A stretch of 64,000 bases of DNA, from assembly GCF_018494065.1 (NCBI RefSeq), contig NZ_JABBFR010000006.1, positions 62,001-126,000 on the forward strand, written 5' to 3'. Position numbers and translations under genes: made by a program. This stretch comes from Rosenbergiella gaditana. Its GTDB lineage: Bacteria; Pseudomonadota; Gammaproteobacteria; Enterobacterales; Enterobacteriaceae. Below are positions 37,884 to 49,110 of the stretch, piece after piece. The first letter of the stretch is position 1. Each line of letters opens with the position of its first letter. A model generated the notes under the pieces. The model saw only the letters and a program-made list of their open reading frames with translations. It had not been told where the DNA came from and made no database searches.

Positions 37884-40612
37884 GCTTGTGCCTCCTGCAA
37901 CATCTCCACCTCTGCTCCACTTAAATAAGGGGGAATACCTGGCATTCCAACCGGAAGTCCAACCAGCCCTTGTGATAAGGTTTCAGAAAGACGTAAAGGT
38001 AATGTCAATCCAACGCCTAGAGCTTGTAAATTGACGGATTGACCTGCTTGCAGCCCAAGCTTTTGCGCATCCTCTGGGTGTAACACCACTTCCGCAGGGG
38101 CGGCACGCTGTGAAAAGACCTCAGAGCGTTGAGAGAGTTCTTCACTGCCAAACAGACGCCATAACGGCACGACGCGCCATTGCGCTTGTGGACGATAAGC
38201 CGCAGGAATCGCGGTAAACCACTCTCCACCATGGCCTTGCCCATCAAACAAACGTACGCCTGGATCACCGTGGCGTAAGTGCCCCCCCACTTCGTCTTGG
38301 AATTTATTCCATGCTTGCGGTGAGTTCCAACCTGGCGACCAGGCGAACGGAATTTGTGAGCGCGGAGCCTGAGGCTGGTTATTACCTTCCATTGAGAAGG
38401 CGAACATAGTGTCCTTATCCTGCGGCTGACGCGGTTCATGCACACTGATGTTGGCGCGCATCGCCGTACGACCGCTTGAACGGTGCGGTGAACGTGCCAG
38501 TTTCTGACCACGAATACGGAATGACGCATCGGGCGCAGCATCTTTAATGGCGTTGAGGAAAGGTTTTTCCGCAATCACAGCATCAATGACATGGTCCAGC
38601 TGTGACCAATCGGTTTCCCGACGATTAATTGCTCGATCCAAGGCATGAAGCCAACGCCAACTCTCAAGTTGAGTCACCGTGGTGTCATAGTAGGCTGGGT
38701 CATAGACTTGGAAGAAACGTTGCGCTCGACCTTCTTGGTTGATCAAGGTGCCATCCGCTTCGGCGAAACTGGCCGCAGATAAAATAACTGAAGCTTGCGC
38801 CAAGGTTGGCGTTGCTTGGTGGTCAAGCACCAGCACCTGTTCAGCGCGAGTGAGCGCGGCATCGACAACCCTAGCAGGAAGATGACGGTAAAGATCATTT
38901 TCCATCACCACCACCGCATCGGCCTCACCCTCGGCAAGGAGATCCAACACCGATTCCAGCGGTTTACCGCCCAGTAACCCAAGCCCGATACTATTGGCTT
39001 GTGGGGCCAGCAGCGTAATACCGACTTCGCTACCTTGCGCCTTCAGCGCTTGGGCAACGTTTGCGGCGGCATGCAGGAGGTCATCACTACCGGCGTGCGT
39101 GCCAGCAATGATAAGCGGTTTTTTGGCGCCACTTAATGCTTGGACAATCACGTCAACTTTCGCCGTTAAGCTAGCATCGAAATCATCCACTGCAGGTGCT
39201 GAACCATCGATGGCATGCGCAACAGCAAATCCGAGTCTGGCTTGATCTTCCACTGCCGCACAGTAATTCCACGCGGCAATATCATCAAGACGTGTCGGTT
39301 GTGCCGTGGTCATAAAGAGCGGGTGCTTAGCATGTTGCCCGATATTGAGAATAGCGGCGATCTGCCAGTCAGCCACTTTCTGAGCCGCGGCTAATTCACG
39401 TGCCTTACCTTTCACCGCTTGACGCACGGAAAGTGCGACACGTGCGCCGACTTGCGTCAGGTCCTCGCCTAATACAAGGACGGCATCGTACTGCTCAATT
39501 TCACGCAGTGACGGCGTATACAGTCCCCGGTTTTGCAGAATATCGATGATCAACTCGACCCGACGCTGCTCATCAGCTGGCATACCGGTAGAGAAATTAT
39601 CTAAGCCAACCAGTTGTTGTAAGGCAAAATTACTTTCAACGCTGGCGCGTCCAGAACCAATGCCAACCACACGTTTCGCTTGGCGCAGTAAATCGGCACT
39701 GGCAGTGATCGCTTGCTCGGCATTCATCGTCACCCAATTTTCGCCATGGCGCAGTTGTGGATGACGAGGACGATCTTCACGATTCACATAACCATAACCA
39801 AAACGGCCGCGGTCACAGAGAAAATAGTGGTTAACGCTACCATTAAAGCGGTTTTCTATTCGACGTAGTTCGCCATAACGCTCACCGGGACTCGTATTAC
39901 AGCCGATGCTGCATTGATGACAGATGCTCGGTGCATACTGCATATCCCATTTACGGTTATAACGTTCGGAGTGTGTTTTATCGGTAAATACGCCTGTAGG
40001 ACACACTTCGACGAGGTTGCCAGAGAATTCACTCTCTAAGGTGCCTGATTCGGTACGACCAAAGTAGACATTATCATGCGCACCGTAAACCCCAAGGTCA
40101 GTCCCGCCTGCATAATCTTTGTAGTACCGCACACAGCGATAGCAGGCAATACAGCGGTTCATCTCGTGAGAGATAAAAGGCCCTAAATCTTGGTTTTGAT
40201 GGGTTCGTTTGGTGAAACGATAGCGACGGAAGTTATGGCCGGTCATCACGGTCATATCTTGAAGGTGACAGTTACCGCCCTCTTCACACACTGGACAGTC
40301 ATGTGGGTGGTTAGTCATCAACCACTCCACTACACTTTCTCGGAATTCACGCGCTTCAGCATCATCAATCGAAATAAAGGTTCCGTCGGCGGCGGGTGTC
40401 ATACATGACATGACCAAACGTCCACGGGTATCTTCCGCATTTTGATACTGCTTTACCGCGCATTGACGACATGCACCGACGCTACCCAGCGCTGGATGCC
40501 AGCAAAAATAGGGAATATCGAGGCCCATGGAGAGACAAGCTTGTAGCAAGTTCTCTGCCCCATCCACCTGATAATCTTTTCCGTCTACATGAATTGTAGC
40601 CATAGTCAACAT
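37880..40612 (-). CDS. nuoG: NADH:quinone oxidoreductase subunit G
   Basis: 910 residues from the ATG at 40612 ([15 protein letters not shown]), matching E. coli [10 protein letters not shown]; a TTG six bases earlier is less likely. The N-terminal ferredoxin domain binds a 2Fe-2S cluster ([16 protein letters not shown]). [15 protein letters not shown] and [13 protein letters not shown] bind further clusters, and CHQCSIGCN binds the extra cluster N7 found in E. coli-type enzymes. A molybdopterin-oxidoreductase-like domain follows. A 77-base gap separates it from nuoF. Confidence 0.97.
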   Translation of the reverse strand: MLTMATIHVDGKDYQVDGAENLLQACLSMGLDIPYFCWHPALGSVGACRQCAVKQYQNAEDTRGRLVMSCMTPAADGTFISIDDAEAREFRESVVEWLMTNHPHDCPVCEEGGNCHLQDMTVMTGHNFRRYRFTKRTHQNQDLGPFISHEMNRCIACYRCVRYYKDYAGGTDLGVYGAHDNVYFGRTESGTLESEFSGNLVEVCPTGVFTDKTHSERYNRKWDMQYAPSICHQCSIGCNTSPGERYGELRRIENRFNGSVNHYFLCDRGRFGYGYVNREDRPRHPQLRHGENWVTMNAEQAITASADLLRQAKRVVGIGSGRASVESNFALQQLVGLDNFSTGMPADEQRRVELIIDILQNRGLYTPSLREIEQYDAVLVLGEDLTQVGARVALSVRQAVKGKARELAAAQKVADWQIAAILNIGQHAKHPLFMTTAQPTRLDDIAAWNYCAAVEDQARLGFAVAHAIDGSAPAVDDFDASLTAKVDVIVQALSGAKKPLIIAGTHAGSDDLLHAAANVAQALKAQGSEVGITLLAPQANSIGLGLLGGKPLESVLDLLAEGEADAVVVMENDLYRHLPARVVDAALTRAEQVLVLDHQATPTLAQASVILSAASFAEADGTLINQEGRAQRFFQVYDPAYYDTTVTQLESWRWLHALDRAINRRETDWSQLDHVIDAVIAEKPFLNAIKDAAPDASFRIRGQKLARSPHRSSGRTAMRANISVHEPRQPQDKDTMFAFSMEGNNQPQAPRSQIPFAWSPGWNSPQAWNKFQDEVGGHLRHGDPGVRLFDGQGHGGEWFTAIPAAYRPQAQWRVVPLWRLFGSEELSQRSEVFSQRAAPAEVVLHPEDAQKLGLQAGQSVNLQALGVGLTLPLRLSETLSQGLVGLPVGMPGIPPYLSGAEVEMLQEAQA

Positions 40613-40695
40613 GCTCAAGTAAGGCTCGGTTTGACGCGAGCGTTAAAGATTAATACTTATTTTTGTGTGGTCACTGCCCTTGAAGGGCGAGCGAA

Positions 40696-42042
40696 CTACC
40701 AACGGCTTTTTAATAAGTTCGGCTGAATTCCGCTGATACTGCGTGTATTGCCAAATACTTGCGGAGCAATACCCGCTTCAAACTCTTCGCGGAAGTATTT
40801 GATCGCACTCTGTAACGGCTCTACTGCTCCTGGAGCATGGGCACAGAACGTTTTCCCCGGCCCAAGCTGACGACACAGTTGTTCTAGCGTTTCAATATCG
40901 CCAGGTTGACCTTTACGCTGCTCCAACGCACGCAGAATTTTGACACTCCACGGTAAACCATCACGGCAAGGGGTACACCAACCACAAGACTCACGTGCGA
41001 AGAACTCTTCCAGATTCCGGACTAAGGAAACCATGTTAATTTCATGGTCAACCGCCATCGCCAGCGCAGTCCCTAAGCGGCTCCCCGCTTTACCAATACT
41101 GGCGAACTCCATAGGCAGGTCTAAGTGACTCTCGGTTAAAAAGTCAGTCCCTGCCCCACCCGGTTGCCAAGCTTTGAAGCGTAACCCATCGCGCATGCCG
41201 CCGGCATAATCTTCTAAAATTTCTCGCGCGGTAACCCCAAAAGGCAGTTCCCATAATCCAGGGTTTTTTACCCGTCCTGAGAAGCCCATCATTTTGGTCC
41301 CGGCATCTTCGCTTGTAGATAACCCTTTGTACCACTCCAAACCGTTGGCTAAGATGGCGGGAACATTAGACAGCGTTTCAACGTTATTCACACAGGTCGG
41401 TTTACCCCACACACCTGCGCTCGCGGGAAATGGCGGTTTAGAACGCGGGTTCGCTCGACGCCCTTCAAGGGAGTTAATCAGTGCGGTCTCTTCACCACAG
41501 ATATAACGTCCTGCGCCCGTATGGACGAAGAGTTCAAAATTAAAACCGGTTCCGAGGATATTCTCGCCTAATAGACCAGCTTGCTTCGCCTCTTCAATCG
41601 CACGGCGCAAATTTTCAGCCGCTTCAACATATTCGCCACGCAAGAAGATGTAGCCACGATAAGCTTTAAGTGCAAAAGCACTGATCAGCATACCTTCCAC
41701 CAATTGGTGTGGCATTTGTTCCATCAGAAGGCGATCTTTATAAGTCCCGGGTTCCATCTCATCGGCATTACAGAGCAGATAGCGGATATTCATCGACTCA
41801 TCTTTTGGCATCAGACTCCATTTCAAGCCAGTAGAGAACCCTGCCCCACCACGCCCTTTCAGGCCGGAATCTTTAACCAATGCCACGATTTCATCGGGAG
41901 CCATCCCGCCTAATGCTTTACGCGCCCCGGCATACCCGTTTTTAGCACAGTACTCATCGAGCCAGACCGGTTGTTTATCGTCACGTAGACGCCACGTCAG
42001 TGGATGCGTTTCCGCTGTGCGGATAATGGTTTTGATGCTCAT
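40696..42042 (-). CDS. nuoF: NADH:quinone oxidoreductase subunit F (NADH/FMN-binding)
   Basis: 448 residues. NADH and FMN sites are [16 protein letters not shown] and [16 protein letters not shown], with [17 protein letters not shown]. The N3 4Fe-4S cluster is bound by [12 protein letters not shown] and a later cysteine (KTFCAHAPG). It oxidises NADH and starts the electron chain. The start overlaps nuoE by four bases. Confidence 0.97.
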   Translation of the reverse strand: MSIKTIIRTAETHPLTWRLRDDKQPVWLDEYCAKNGYAGARKALGGMAPDEIVALVKDSGLKGRGGAGFSTGLKWSLMPKDESMNIRYLLCNADEMEPGTYKDRLLMEQMPHQLVEGMLISAFALKAYRGYIFLRGEYVEAAENLRRAIEEAKQAGLLGENILGTGFNFELFVHTGAGRYICGEETALINSLEGRRANPRSKPPFPASAGVWGKPTCVNNVETLSNVPAILANGLEWYKGLSTSEDAGTKMMGFSGRVKNPGLWELPFGVTAREILEDYAGGMRDGLRFKAWQPGGAGTDFLTESHLDLPMEFASIGKAGSRLGTALAMAVDHEINMVSLVRNLEEFFARESCGWCTPCRDGLPWSVKILRALEQRKGQPGDIETLEQLCRQLGPGKTFCAHAPGAVEPLQSAIKYFREEFEAGIAPQVFGNTRSISGIQPNLLKSRW

Positions 42043-42554
42043 GAGTATTGCTCCAGAAGCGAGGCGATGGACTCGGGTGTCAAATGCACATGAGTGTGTT
42101 CACCGACCATCATCGTCGGCCCCTTATCACAATTACCTAAGCAACACGTCGGTAATAGGGTGAAGCGGCCATCTGTCGTGGTTTGCCCGGGTTTGATCTG
42201 TAAGGTTTCTTCTAATGCCGCTTGAATACCTTGGTAACCGGTAATATGGCAGACCACGCTGTCGCAATAACGAATAACATGACGTCCCACTGGTTGACGG
42301 TAGATTTGGCTGTAAAAAGTCGCCACACCTTCCACATCACTGGCCGGAATACCTAATACCTCAGCAATAGCGTTAATGGCACCATCAGGAACCCAGCCCC
42401 GCTGCTTTTGAACAATTTTTAGCGCTTCAATCGAGGCAGCACGCGGGTCTTCATAATGGTGCTTTTCATGCTCAATCGCCTGCTGTTCGAAATCACTCAG
42501 CATAAATTCTGGTTGAGTCTCGATAGTTTTAATTGAAATGGTTTGATCGTGCAT
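42039..42554 (-). CDS. nuoE: NADH:quinone oxidoreductase subunit E
   Basis: 171 residues with a thioredoxin-like fold. The N1a 2Fe-2S cluster ligands are in [12 protein letters not shown] and [13 protein letters not shown]. It pairs with NuoF in the NADH dehydrogenase module. It begins two bases after nuoCD ends. Confidence 0.97.
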   Translation of the reverse strand: MHDQTISIKTIETQPEFMLSDFEQQAIEHEKHHYEDPRAASIEALKIVQKQRGWVPDGAINAIAEVLGIPASDVEGVATFYSQIYRQPVGRHVIRYCDSVVCHITGYQGIQAALEETLQIKPGQTTTDGRFTLLPTCCLGNCDKGPTMMVGEHTHVHLTPESIASLLEQYS

Positions 42555-42556
42555 AA

Positions 42557-44356
42557 TTAGCGGTCCACATCTGACATAACAAAATCAATACTGCCTAGAT
42601 AGACGATAAGGTCTGACACCAAACTGCCATTGATCACTGAAGGGATCTGCTGCAGATGAGGGAAACTAGGAGTACGAACCCGGGTGCGATAACTCATGGT
42701 CGAGCCATCACTGGTTAAGTAATAACTGTTGATACCTTTGGTCGCTTCAATCATTTGGAACGATTCATTAGCTGGCATCACTGGACCCCATGACACTTGT
42801 AAAAAGTGAGTAATCAAGGTCTCGATATGCTGTAACGTACGCTCTTTCGGGGGTGGCGTTGTCAGTGGATGATCCGCTTTGAAAGGCCCTTCAGGCATAT
42901 TCTTCAGGCATTGCTCAAGAATACGCAGTGATTGCCACATCTCCTGCATTTTCAGCTGAACACGGCTGTAGGCATCACTGATACCGTCACCAACAGGGAT
43001 TTCGAAATCAAAGTTTTCATAGCCTGAGTAAGGCCGCCATTTACGCACATCAAAGTCCAGCCCCGTTGCACGAAGACCCGCACCAGTGGTGCCCCAACGT
43101 AATGCTTCTTCTTGGTTGTAGGCGGCGACCCCTTTCGAACGTCCAATCAATACAGAGTTACGTAGAGCAGCTTTGTCATACTCTTTAAGGCGTTTAGGCA
43201 TCCAATCTAAGAATTCACGCAGCAAACGCTCCCAGCCTTTCGGTAAATCATGGGCCACGCCGCCAATCCGGAACCACGCTGGATGCATCCTAAAACCGGT
43301 AATTGCTTCCACAACATCGTAAATTTTCTGACGGTCAGTAAAGGCAAAAAATACCGGGGTCATGGCACCGACGTCTTGGATAAAGGTAGAGATGTAGAGC
43401 AAGTGACTATTGATACGGAAAAGTTCAGAAAGCATTACGCGGATGACGTCAACTTTCTCCGGCACAGTAATCCCAGCCAGTTTCTCGACCGCCAGAACGT
43501 ATGGCATCTCGTTAACACAACCGCCTAGGTACTCAATTCGGTCGGTATAAGGGATGTAACTGTGCCATGATTGACGCTCGCCCATCTTCTCAGCACCACG
43601 ATGGTGGTAGCCAATATCCGGTACACAATCAACGATTTCTTCACCGTCGAGTTGCAAAATGATACGAAACGCACCGTGCGCAGAGGGATGGTTCGGTCCC
43701 AAGTTAAGGAACATAAAGTCCTCATTGGCGGTCCCGCGTTTCATTCCCCACTTTTCAGGGTCGAAGGTTAACGCTTCCATCTCCATATCCTCTTTTGCTT
43801 TCGTCAGCATAAAAGGATCGAATTCGGTGGCCCGCGCGGGATAATCTTTGCGTAAAGGGTGTCCGGTCCAGGTATCAGGCATCATGATGCGTGTAAGATG
43901 AGGATGCCCGTCAAAGGTCATTCCGAACATTTCCCAGGTTTCGCGTTCGTACCAATTCGCGTTCGGGAAGATCTTGGTCAATGTTGGCAGAGTCAGATCG
44001 CGCTCAAGCAGAGCAACTTTCAGCATAATATCGCGATTACGGTCAATCGAAATAAAGTGATAAAACACCGAGAAATCCGCTTCCGGTAGTCCTTGACGGT
44101 GTGTTCTTAACCGCTCATCGACACCATGCAGGTCATAAAGCATGACATAAGGTTTAGGAACGTGTCGCAGGAAACTGACAATCTCGAGCAGTTGCTCGCG
44201 GCGTACCCAAACTACAGGGATTCCGGTACGCGTGGGTTGGACCGTAAAAGCGTCAGGCCCAAAACGATTACGCAGCTCACCGATCACAGGATCATCAAGG
44301 TGATCCTGTGTCTGCCAAGCAGCGGGATTTTGCTGTTGCGTGTTGATATCTGTCAT
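42557..44356 (-). CDS. nuoC: NADH:quinone oxidoreductase fused subunit CD
   Basis: 599 residues, the fused NuoC-NuoD typical of Enterobacterales (600 in E. coli; often called nuoCD). The NuoC part ends near residue 190 ([12 protein letters not shown]). The NuoD part has [39 protein letters not shown] and the quinone-site histidine and tyrosine region, and ends [11 protein letters not shown]. It links the hydrophilic arm to the quinone chamber. A 101-base gap to nuoB contains a hairpin. Confidence 0.97.
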   Translation of the reverse strand: MTDINTQQQNPAAWQTQDHLDDPVIGELRNRFGPDAFTVQPTRTGIPVVWVRREQLLEIVSFLRHVPKPYVMLYDLHGVDERLRTHRQGLPEADFSVFYHFISIDRNRDIMLKVALLERDLTLPTLTKIFPNANWYERETWEMFGMTFDGHPHLTRIMMPDTWTGHPLRKDYPARATEFDPFMLTKAKEDMEMEALTFDPEKWGMKRGTANEDFMFLNLGPNHPSAHGAFRIILQLDGEEIVDCVPDIGYHHRGAEKMGERQSWHSYIPYTDRIEYLGGCVNEMPYVLAVEKLAGITVPEKVDVIRVMLSELFRINSHLLYISTFIQDVGAMTPVFFAFTDRQKIYDVVEAITGFRMHPAWFRIGGVAHDLPKGWERLLREFLDWMPKRLKEYDKAALRNSVLIGRSKGVAAYNQEEALRWGTTGAGLRATGLDFDVRKWRPYSGYENFDFEIPVGDGISDAYSRVQLKMQEMWQSLRILEQCLKNMPEGPFKADHPLTTPPPKERTLQHIETLITHFLQVSWGPVMPANESFQMIEATKGINSYYLTSDGSTMSYRTRVRTPSFPHLQQIPSVINGSLVSDLIVYLGSIDFVMSDVDR

Positions 44357-44402
44357 ACATTGTTCACCATTTCGGCCTGTATTGGCACGACAAAGAAGGC
44401 AG

Positions 44403-44450
44403 CCATTAGGCGAGAGAGTTATTGTTATAGTTCCAAACGCCGCCTAATGG
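44403..44450 (-). other. Long-loop hairpin in the nuoB-nuoCD gap
   Basis: CCATTAGGCG (44403-44412) and CGCCTAATGG (44441-44450) are perfect 10-base inverted arms separated by 28 bases. They sit in a 101-base gap between nuoB and nuoCD, close to the nuoB stop. Confidence 0.6.
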
Positions 44451-44457
44451 TTTCGGG

Positions 44458-45138
44458 TCAAATTTCGTCTGGGGTACGTAAATTTGTTACGGCAATACGC
44501 TCGCCACGTTTACGTTCACGTTCCGATTGCATATTAGCTCGATAGACGCCCTGATCCCCCACTACCCAAGAAAGTGGCCGGCGCTCTTTGCCGATTGATT
44601 CCTGCAAGAGTAAAAGCGCTTGCATATAGGCTTCAGGACGAGGAGGACAACCCGGAATATAAACATCTACTGGTAGGAATTTATCAACGCCTTGCACCAC
44701 CGAATAGATATCATACATGCCGCCGGAGTTAGCACAGGCTCCCATTGAGATAACCCATTTAGGCTCAAGCATTTGGTCATAAAGACGTTGGATAACCGGT
44801 GCCATTTTAGTGAAAGGCGTACCAGCGATAACCATAAAGTCAGCTTGACGCGGTGAGGCGCGCATAACTTCCGCTCCGAAGCGGGCTACATCATGCACCG
44901 CAGTGAACGAGGTAGTCATTTCAACATAGCAACAGGAGAGGCCAAAGTTATACGGCCATAGGGAATTTTTACGACCCCAGTTCACCATATCGTGGAGCGC
45001 ATGCTCCAATTTGCCCATATAAACGCTTCTATGGACATGTTGTTCAAGAGGATCGCTTACGATTTCCTGCTTTTGTAAAGGATAGCGATCGTTCTCACCA
45101 TTGCTATTGGGATCGACGCGGGTGAGTGTGTAATCCAT
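44458..45138 (-). CDS. nuoB: NADH:quinone oxidoreductase subunit B
   Basis: 226 residues, six longer than E. coli because of an insertion near residue 40 ([16 protein letters not shown]). Cluster N2 ligands are in [10 protein letters not shown], the [13 protein letters not shown] segment and [12 protein letters not shown]. It delivers electrons to quinone. It lies 12 bases after nuoA. Confidence 0.97.
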   Translation of the reverse strand: MDYTLTRVDPNSNGENDRYPLQKQEIVSDPLEQHVHRSVYMGKLEHALHDMVNWGRKNSLWPYNFGLSCCYVEMTTSFTAVHDVARFGAEVMRASPRQADFMVIAGTPFTKMAPVIQRLYDQMLEPKWVISMGACANSGGMYDIYSVVQGVDKFLPVDVYIPGCPPRPEAYMQALLLLQESIGKERRPLSWVVGDQGVYRANMQSERERKRGERIAVTNLRTPDEI

Positions 45139-45150
45139 CTTAATGCCTCT

Positions 45151-45594
45151 CTATGACTTTTGAGGAGAATTGCCGCGTCCGTTCTCTGATTTGACGACAA
45201 TACGACGACGTGCTGGCGCCCAATCAAGTGCACCCGTTCTCACGAGGTAAACTAATCCAGCTAACAAGATAAGAATAAATATTGTTGCTTCAGCGAAGCC
45301 TATCCAGCCACTTTCGCGAACGGAGGTGGCCCAAGCATAGAGGAATAGTGCTTCAACGTCGAAAATGACGAAGAACATCGCGACAAGATAAAATTTTGCA
45401 GAGAGGCGAAGATGTGTAGAGCCAACAGGTTCGATACCTGATTCGAAAGGTGTATCTTTGTGTCGACCTTTGGCGCGCCCACCCAGTAACCAACCACCGG
45501 TTAACATGAAGGCACAGAGTCCGAAAGCGATGACGACAAAAACGACAAAAGCCCAGTGATGAGCGATTACTTCAGTAGTGGTTGACATACTCAT
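45151..45594 (-). CDS. nuoA: NADH:quinone oxidoreductase subunit A
   Basis: 147 residues with three membrane segments and the conserved acidic loop ([34 protein letters not shown]). It is the first gene of the operon; the promoter region lies to its right. Confidence 0.97.
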   Translation of the reverse strand: MSMSTTTEVIAHHWAFVVFVVIAFGLCAFMLTGGWLLGGRAKGRHKDTPFESGIEPVGSTHLRLSAKFYLVAMFFVIFDVEALFLYAWATSVRESGWIGFAEATIFILILLAGLVYLVRTGALDWAPARRRIVVKSENGRGNSPQKS

Positions 45595-46085
45595 GCTTAC
45601 TCTTCAAGTGTGATGACAGTTCGCAAAACTGCGCAAGGAGTGACCACAAAAGTTTACGGAAGGTGTAACACCTTTTAGCTATGTCTGTTAAATAACAATA
45701 TTAACAGTATTTTTATTGGCTTTTTTTACTCCTTTTTACAACCTTTTGTCAACCTAAGTGAATAAATATAAATATTTTTTAACAATTGACGAACATGAAA
45801 TGTAAAGACTTAACCTTAGATCTCTATCAAAAATTTTCAAGAAATCTCAAATAAGTGTGGCAGGTCTATAAGAATTTTCACGTACAATAACTAAGGTTTT
45901 ATTGATCTGACTCATAATTTCACCTGATTTATCATCAAAAAGGTAATTTGCTCCTCTCGTACTTGGAGGAGCAATCGAACCGTCCAAGATCCTAAGACCA
46001 TGTAGTGACTCGTGTCGTCAATGATGACAGATAACAGTGTTCTACCGTCAAAGACACAAGCTTTTACAAGGCTATCCACGTCGCT
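45595..46085 (-). other. nuo operon promoter region
   Basis: 491 bases without a gene between nuoA and lrhA. It is AT-rich, as in E. coli, where nuo is controlled by ArcA, FNR, NarL and Fis. Two dyads near the nuoA start are listed separately. TTGAT-like sequences around 45903-45945 suggest FNR half sites, but none is a full consensus. Confidence 0.55.
45660..45707. promoter_or_regulatory. Two palindromes in the nuo leader
   Basis: AAGGTGTAACACCTT (45660-45674) is a perfect 15-base palindrome. CTGTTAA (45685-45691) and TTAACAG (45701-45707) form a second dyad with GTTAA elements like ArcA half sites. They are 66-113 bases upstream of the nuoA start. The binder is unknown. Confidence 0.45.
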
Positions 46086-47012
46086 TTAGTTCGACTCATC
46101 CGTGTCAGTCTCTGAGCTTGGAATCTCCGCTAAACGATGAACAGTATCAGGCGCGGGCGCCAATACGTTGAATAGCGATTGGACAAAGGCTTTTTCACCC
46201 ATAGGGAGACGGCATAATAGATACTGCGTATCTGAAAGCAGAGGTAATCCTTCCGCTGTCCCTAATACACGCAGTTCAGGGTTTAGCATTTCAGCTGGCC
46301 TAGCTGTTGCGCCCAAGCCTGATTTCACCGCAACATTTATGGCAGCTTTTGAGTTTGCGACATAAGCTAAACGCCATGGCACCTGATGTTCGTCGAGTGC
46401 ATTAATCGCAATCTCTCTGAATAGCTCTCCCTCATTTTGGATTACCAGAGGAATAGCCTCACCCGCCGTGATAGCAAAATCGGCCGCACAAAACCAAAGT
46501 GTCGGTGAGGTACGTAAGACTTGTTGCTCAAAACGCGTATCACCCTGCGTTGTTAAGGCAACATCAATTTCCTGCTGATCAAGCAGTGACAGTATGGTTT
46601 CTGTTGTATTGATACGGACTTCCACTTCCAGGCTTGGATAAAGTGCGGTAATTCGATTGAGCACGAAAGGTAATAAACTCTCCGATGTATCTTCGGTTGC
46701 ACCAACTATAAGCTTTCCTTGTTCATTGCTGTATTTCAATGAAGCACAGGCTTCATCATTGAAGCGGAGTATCTTCCTAGCGTAGCCCAATAATTGTATG
46801 CCATGTTCTGTGAGGAGTTTATTGCGTCCATGACGTGCAAAAAGTTCTCGGTCTACAATTTGCTCCAATCGCTGCATCTGTTGGCTGACTGCAGACTGCG
46901 TTCGACACACCGCTACCGCGGCTGCAGCAAAAGTATTTAAATCGGCTACCGCAACAAAAGTACGAAGCAGATCAAGATCGAGATTGATCGATGTATTGTT
47001 ATGGTTTGTCAT
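46086..47012 (-). CDS. lrhA: LysR-type regulator LrhA
   Basis: 308 residues. The N-terminal helix-turn-helix (LDLDLLRTFVAVADLNTFA, CRTQSAVSQQMQRLEQIV) and the substrate domain match LrhA of E. coli (312). LrhA represses flhDC, fimE and rpoS-related genes and autoregulates. It stands between nuoA and alaA, its conserved place, and is transcribed toward nuo. A 17-base dyad with LysR features is found 193 bases upstream. Confidence 0.93.
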   Translation of the reverse strand: MTNHNNTSINLDLDLLRTFVAVADLNTFAAAAVAVCRTQSAVSQQMQRLEQIVDRELFARHGRNKLLTEHGIQLLGYARKILRFNDEACASLKYSNEQGKLIVGATEDTSESLLPFVLNRITALYPSLEVEVRINTTETILSLLDQQEIDVALTTQGDTRFEQQVLRTSPTLWFCAADFAITAGEAIPLVIQNEGELFREIAINALDEHQVPWRLAYVANSKAAINVAVKSGLGATARPAEMLNPELRVLGTAEGLPLLSDTQYLLCRLPMGEKAFVQSLFNVLAPAPDTVHRLAEIPSSETDTDESN

Positions 47013-47834
47013 AATTATTCACTTTTAATTTTATTTTAATACTTACTGGTGTTGTTTATTACTGGTCGAGAGTGACTACTTTTTTTAAAATGACTCAATA
47101 GCGTCAACTCAAACGCTTTCCAAACAGTTGATCAGGGTTATCCGCCATGCTTGGTGAGTAGCACTCTCTTTTACTCATCGTTATCGGCCATCAGGAATAA
47201 TGAATTGTCTATAGTAGACAAAAAAATTAAGTTAATGCCCCTTCTACGATAAGATTTAATTTGTTAATTCGACTTAATCATTTCTAGCCATGAATTGGAA
47301 TCATTTTTCAATAAAAATGAACTTTCTTTGACTTAGTTCATATAATATTGCTCTAAACCGTTGTTACTCCCCCTAATACCGAGACTTATAAGAAATCATA
47401 TAATGATTAATTTTTTAACCTTAAATTATTAATAACTAATAAATCAAAAACCTTTAAGACAAATTAATAAATAAACATATAAATCTTAGCTAATTCTTTT
47501 GATCACCCTGTTAAAAATCTTATTAAAAGTAATTCCAAAAATTCTTATAAAAATTCATCAAGTATTTACGACAGTTTAAAATTTGAGGCTTTCTATAATT
47601 AAATAGATAACTAGTTGTATAAACCTTGAACATTACGAGTAACCATCCGCCACACACTGTCGATATAAAATGCAATATAAATTGGTAAATTCAGCATAAA
47701 ACACTAGATCTTTAGATTTCCCTTCTGTAATCAGCGTTGACATCACAGAGGCACTTCATTTAACTGCCTGACCGGAGTACATTTACTAAAAATTTGCAGT
47801 GCCATTCCCTGTTCCTAAAGCCGAGATGAAGCCG
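47013..47834. other. Long AT-rich intergenic region between lrhA and alaA
   Basis: 822 bases with no gene I can support on either strand. It is strikingly AT-rich, with many A/T tracts. It must hold the divergent lrhA and alaA promoters, and E. coli lrhA likewise has a long leader. Beyond the dyad listed separately I find no clear operator or small RNA. Confidence 0.6.
47205..47221. promoter_or_regulatory. Dyad TTGTCTA-TAG-TAGACAA upstream of lrhA
   Basis: A perfect 7-3-7 inverted repeat that contains T-N11-A, the LysR-type core. It could be an LrhA autoregulatory site; this is inference. Confidence 0.4.
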
Positions 47835-49052
47835 ATGAGCATAAAAATAGAAAAATCCGCCAAATTAGAGAATGTTTGTTACGATATTCGTGGCCCAGTA
47901 TTAAAAGAAGCTAAGCGGCTTGAAGAAGAAGGTAATAAAGTACTTAAGTTGAACATTGGCAACCCTGCTCCTTTTGGTTTTGAGGCACCTGACGAAATTT
48001 TAGTCGATGTCATTAAACATCTTCCGACTTCACAAGGGTACTCCGACTCAAAAGGTCTCTACTCAGCACGTAAAGCAATCATGCAACACTACCAGGCACT
48101 GGGAATGCGTGATGTGACCGTTGAAGATATTTATATCGGTAACGGTGTTTCTGAGCTTATTGTGCAGTCTATGCAGGCGCTTTTAAACACTGGCGATGAG
48201 ATGCTAGTACCCGCGCCAGACTATCCGCTGTGGACTGCTGCCGTATCACTATCCAGTGGTAAAGCAGTCCACTACCTCTGCGATGAGAGCAGCGATTGGT
48301 TCCCTGATCTTGATGATATTCGTGCAAAAATCACCCCACGTACCCGTGGGATTGTGATTATTAACCCAAATAACCCAACAGGTGCGGTGTACAGTAAAGA
48401 GCTACTGATTGAAGTGGTTAAGATTGCACGCGAGCATAATCTCATCATCTTTGCTGACGAGATTTATGACAAAATTCTTTATGATGCAGCCCAGCACCAC
48501 TCCATTGCAGCCTTAGCCCCAGACCTGTTAACGGTCACGTTTAATGGTCTTTCTAAGACCTACCGTGTTGCCGGTTTTCGTCAAGGCTGGATGGTATTGA
48601 ATGGGCCTAAAAAACATGCAAAAGGTTATATAGAAGGCCTCGAAATGCTGGCTTCCATGCGCCTGTGTGCTAATGTTCCAGCTCAACACGCAATTCAAAC
48701 TGCCTTAGGCGGTTATCAAAGTATCAGTGAGTTTATCGCTCCTGATGGTCGCCTCTACCAGCAGCGCGAACGTGCCTGGGAACTGATTAACCAAATACCG
48801 GGGGTAAGCTGCGTGAAACCCCAGGGTGCTTTATACATGTTCCCAAAAATTGATATCAAAAAATTCAATATTTATGATGACCAAAAAATGGTGCTCGATT
48901 TCCTTTTACAGGAGAAAGTACTGTTGGTACAAGGTACTGCCTTCAATTGGCCTTGGCCTGACCACGTGCGGATCGTCACCCTGCCAAGGGTCGATGATTT
49001 AGAAATGGCGATTAATAAGTTTGGTCGCTTTCTCAGTCACTACCATCAATAA
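47835..49052 (+). CDS. alaA: Glutamate-pyruvate aminotransferase AlaA
   Basis: 405 residues from the ATG at 47835, the E. coli length; a GTG at 47799 would add 12 residues without family support. It makes alanine from pyruvate and glutamate with PLP. NPNNPTGAVYS, FADEIYDKILYD and FNGLSKTYRVAGFRQGW (PLP lysine in SKTYR) are the class I aminotransferase core. A terminator follows. Confidence 0.97.
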   Translation: MSIKIEKSAKLENVCYDIRGPVLKEAKRLEEEGNKVLKLNIGNPAPFGFEAPDEILVDVIKHLPTSQGYSDSKGLYSARKAIMQHYQALGMRDVTVEDIYIGNGVSELIVQSMQALLNTGDEMLVPAPDYPLWTAAVSLSSGKAVHYLCDESSDWFPDLDDIRAKITPRTRGIVIINPNNPTGAVYSKELLIEVVKIAREHNLIIFADEIYDKILYDAAQHHSIAALAPDLLTVTFNGLSKTYRVAGFRQGWMVLNGPKKHAKGYIEGLEMLASMRLCANVPAQHAIQTALGGYQSISEFIAPDGRLYQQRERAWELINQIPGVSCVKPQGALYMFPKIDIKKFNIYDDQKMVLDFLLQEKVLLVQGTAFNWPWPDHVRIVTLPRVDDLEMAINKFGRFLSHYHQ

Positions 49053-49063
49053 TTATTGTTCAC

Positions 49064-49090
49064 TAAGACGCCTCAAGGCGTCTTTTTATT
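49064..49090 (+). terminator. Intrinsic terminator of alaA
   Basis: AAGACGCC and GGCGTCTT around a short loop, followed by a run of T. Confidence 0.88.
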
Positions 49091-49110
49091 TGGCCAGATA
49101 AGGGGATGAT

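Noticed and set aside
38017-38574. 185-codon frame inside nuoG in another frame on the same strand
   Set aside because: nuoG is clearly the coding frame; the alternative is arginine- and serine-rich translation without any ribosome binding site.
44126-44545. Plus-strand frame across the nuoB-nuoCD gap
   Set aside because: Overlaps both conserved genes in antisense and has no family or start signal.
45903-45950. FNR box in the nuo promoter
   Set aside because: TTGAT and ATCAA halves occur but not with the required four-base spacing, so only half sites are supported.
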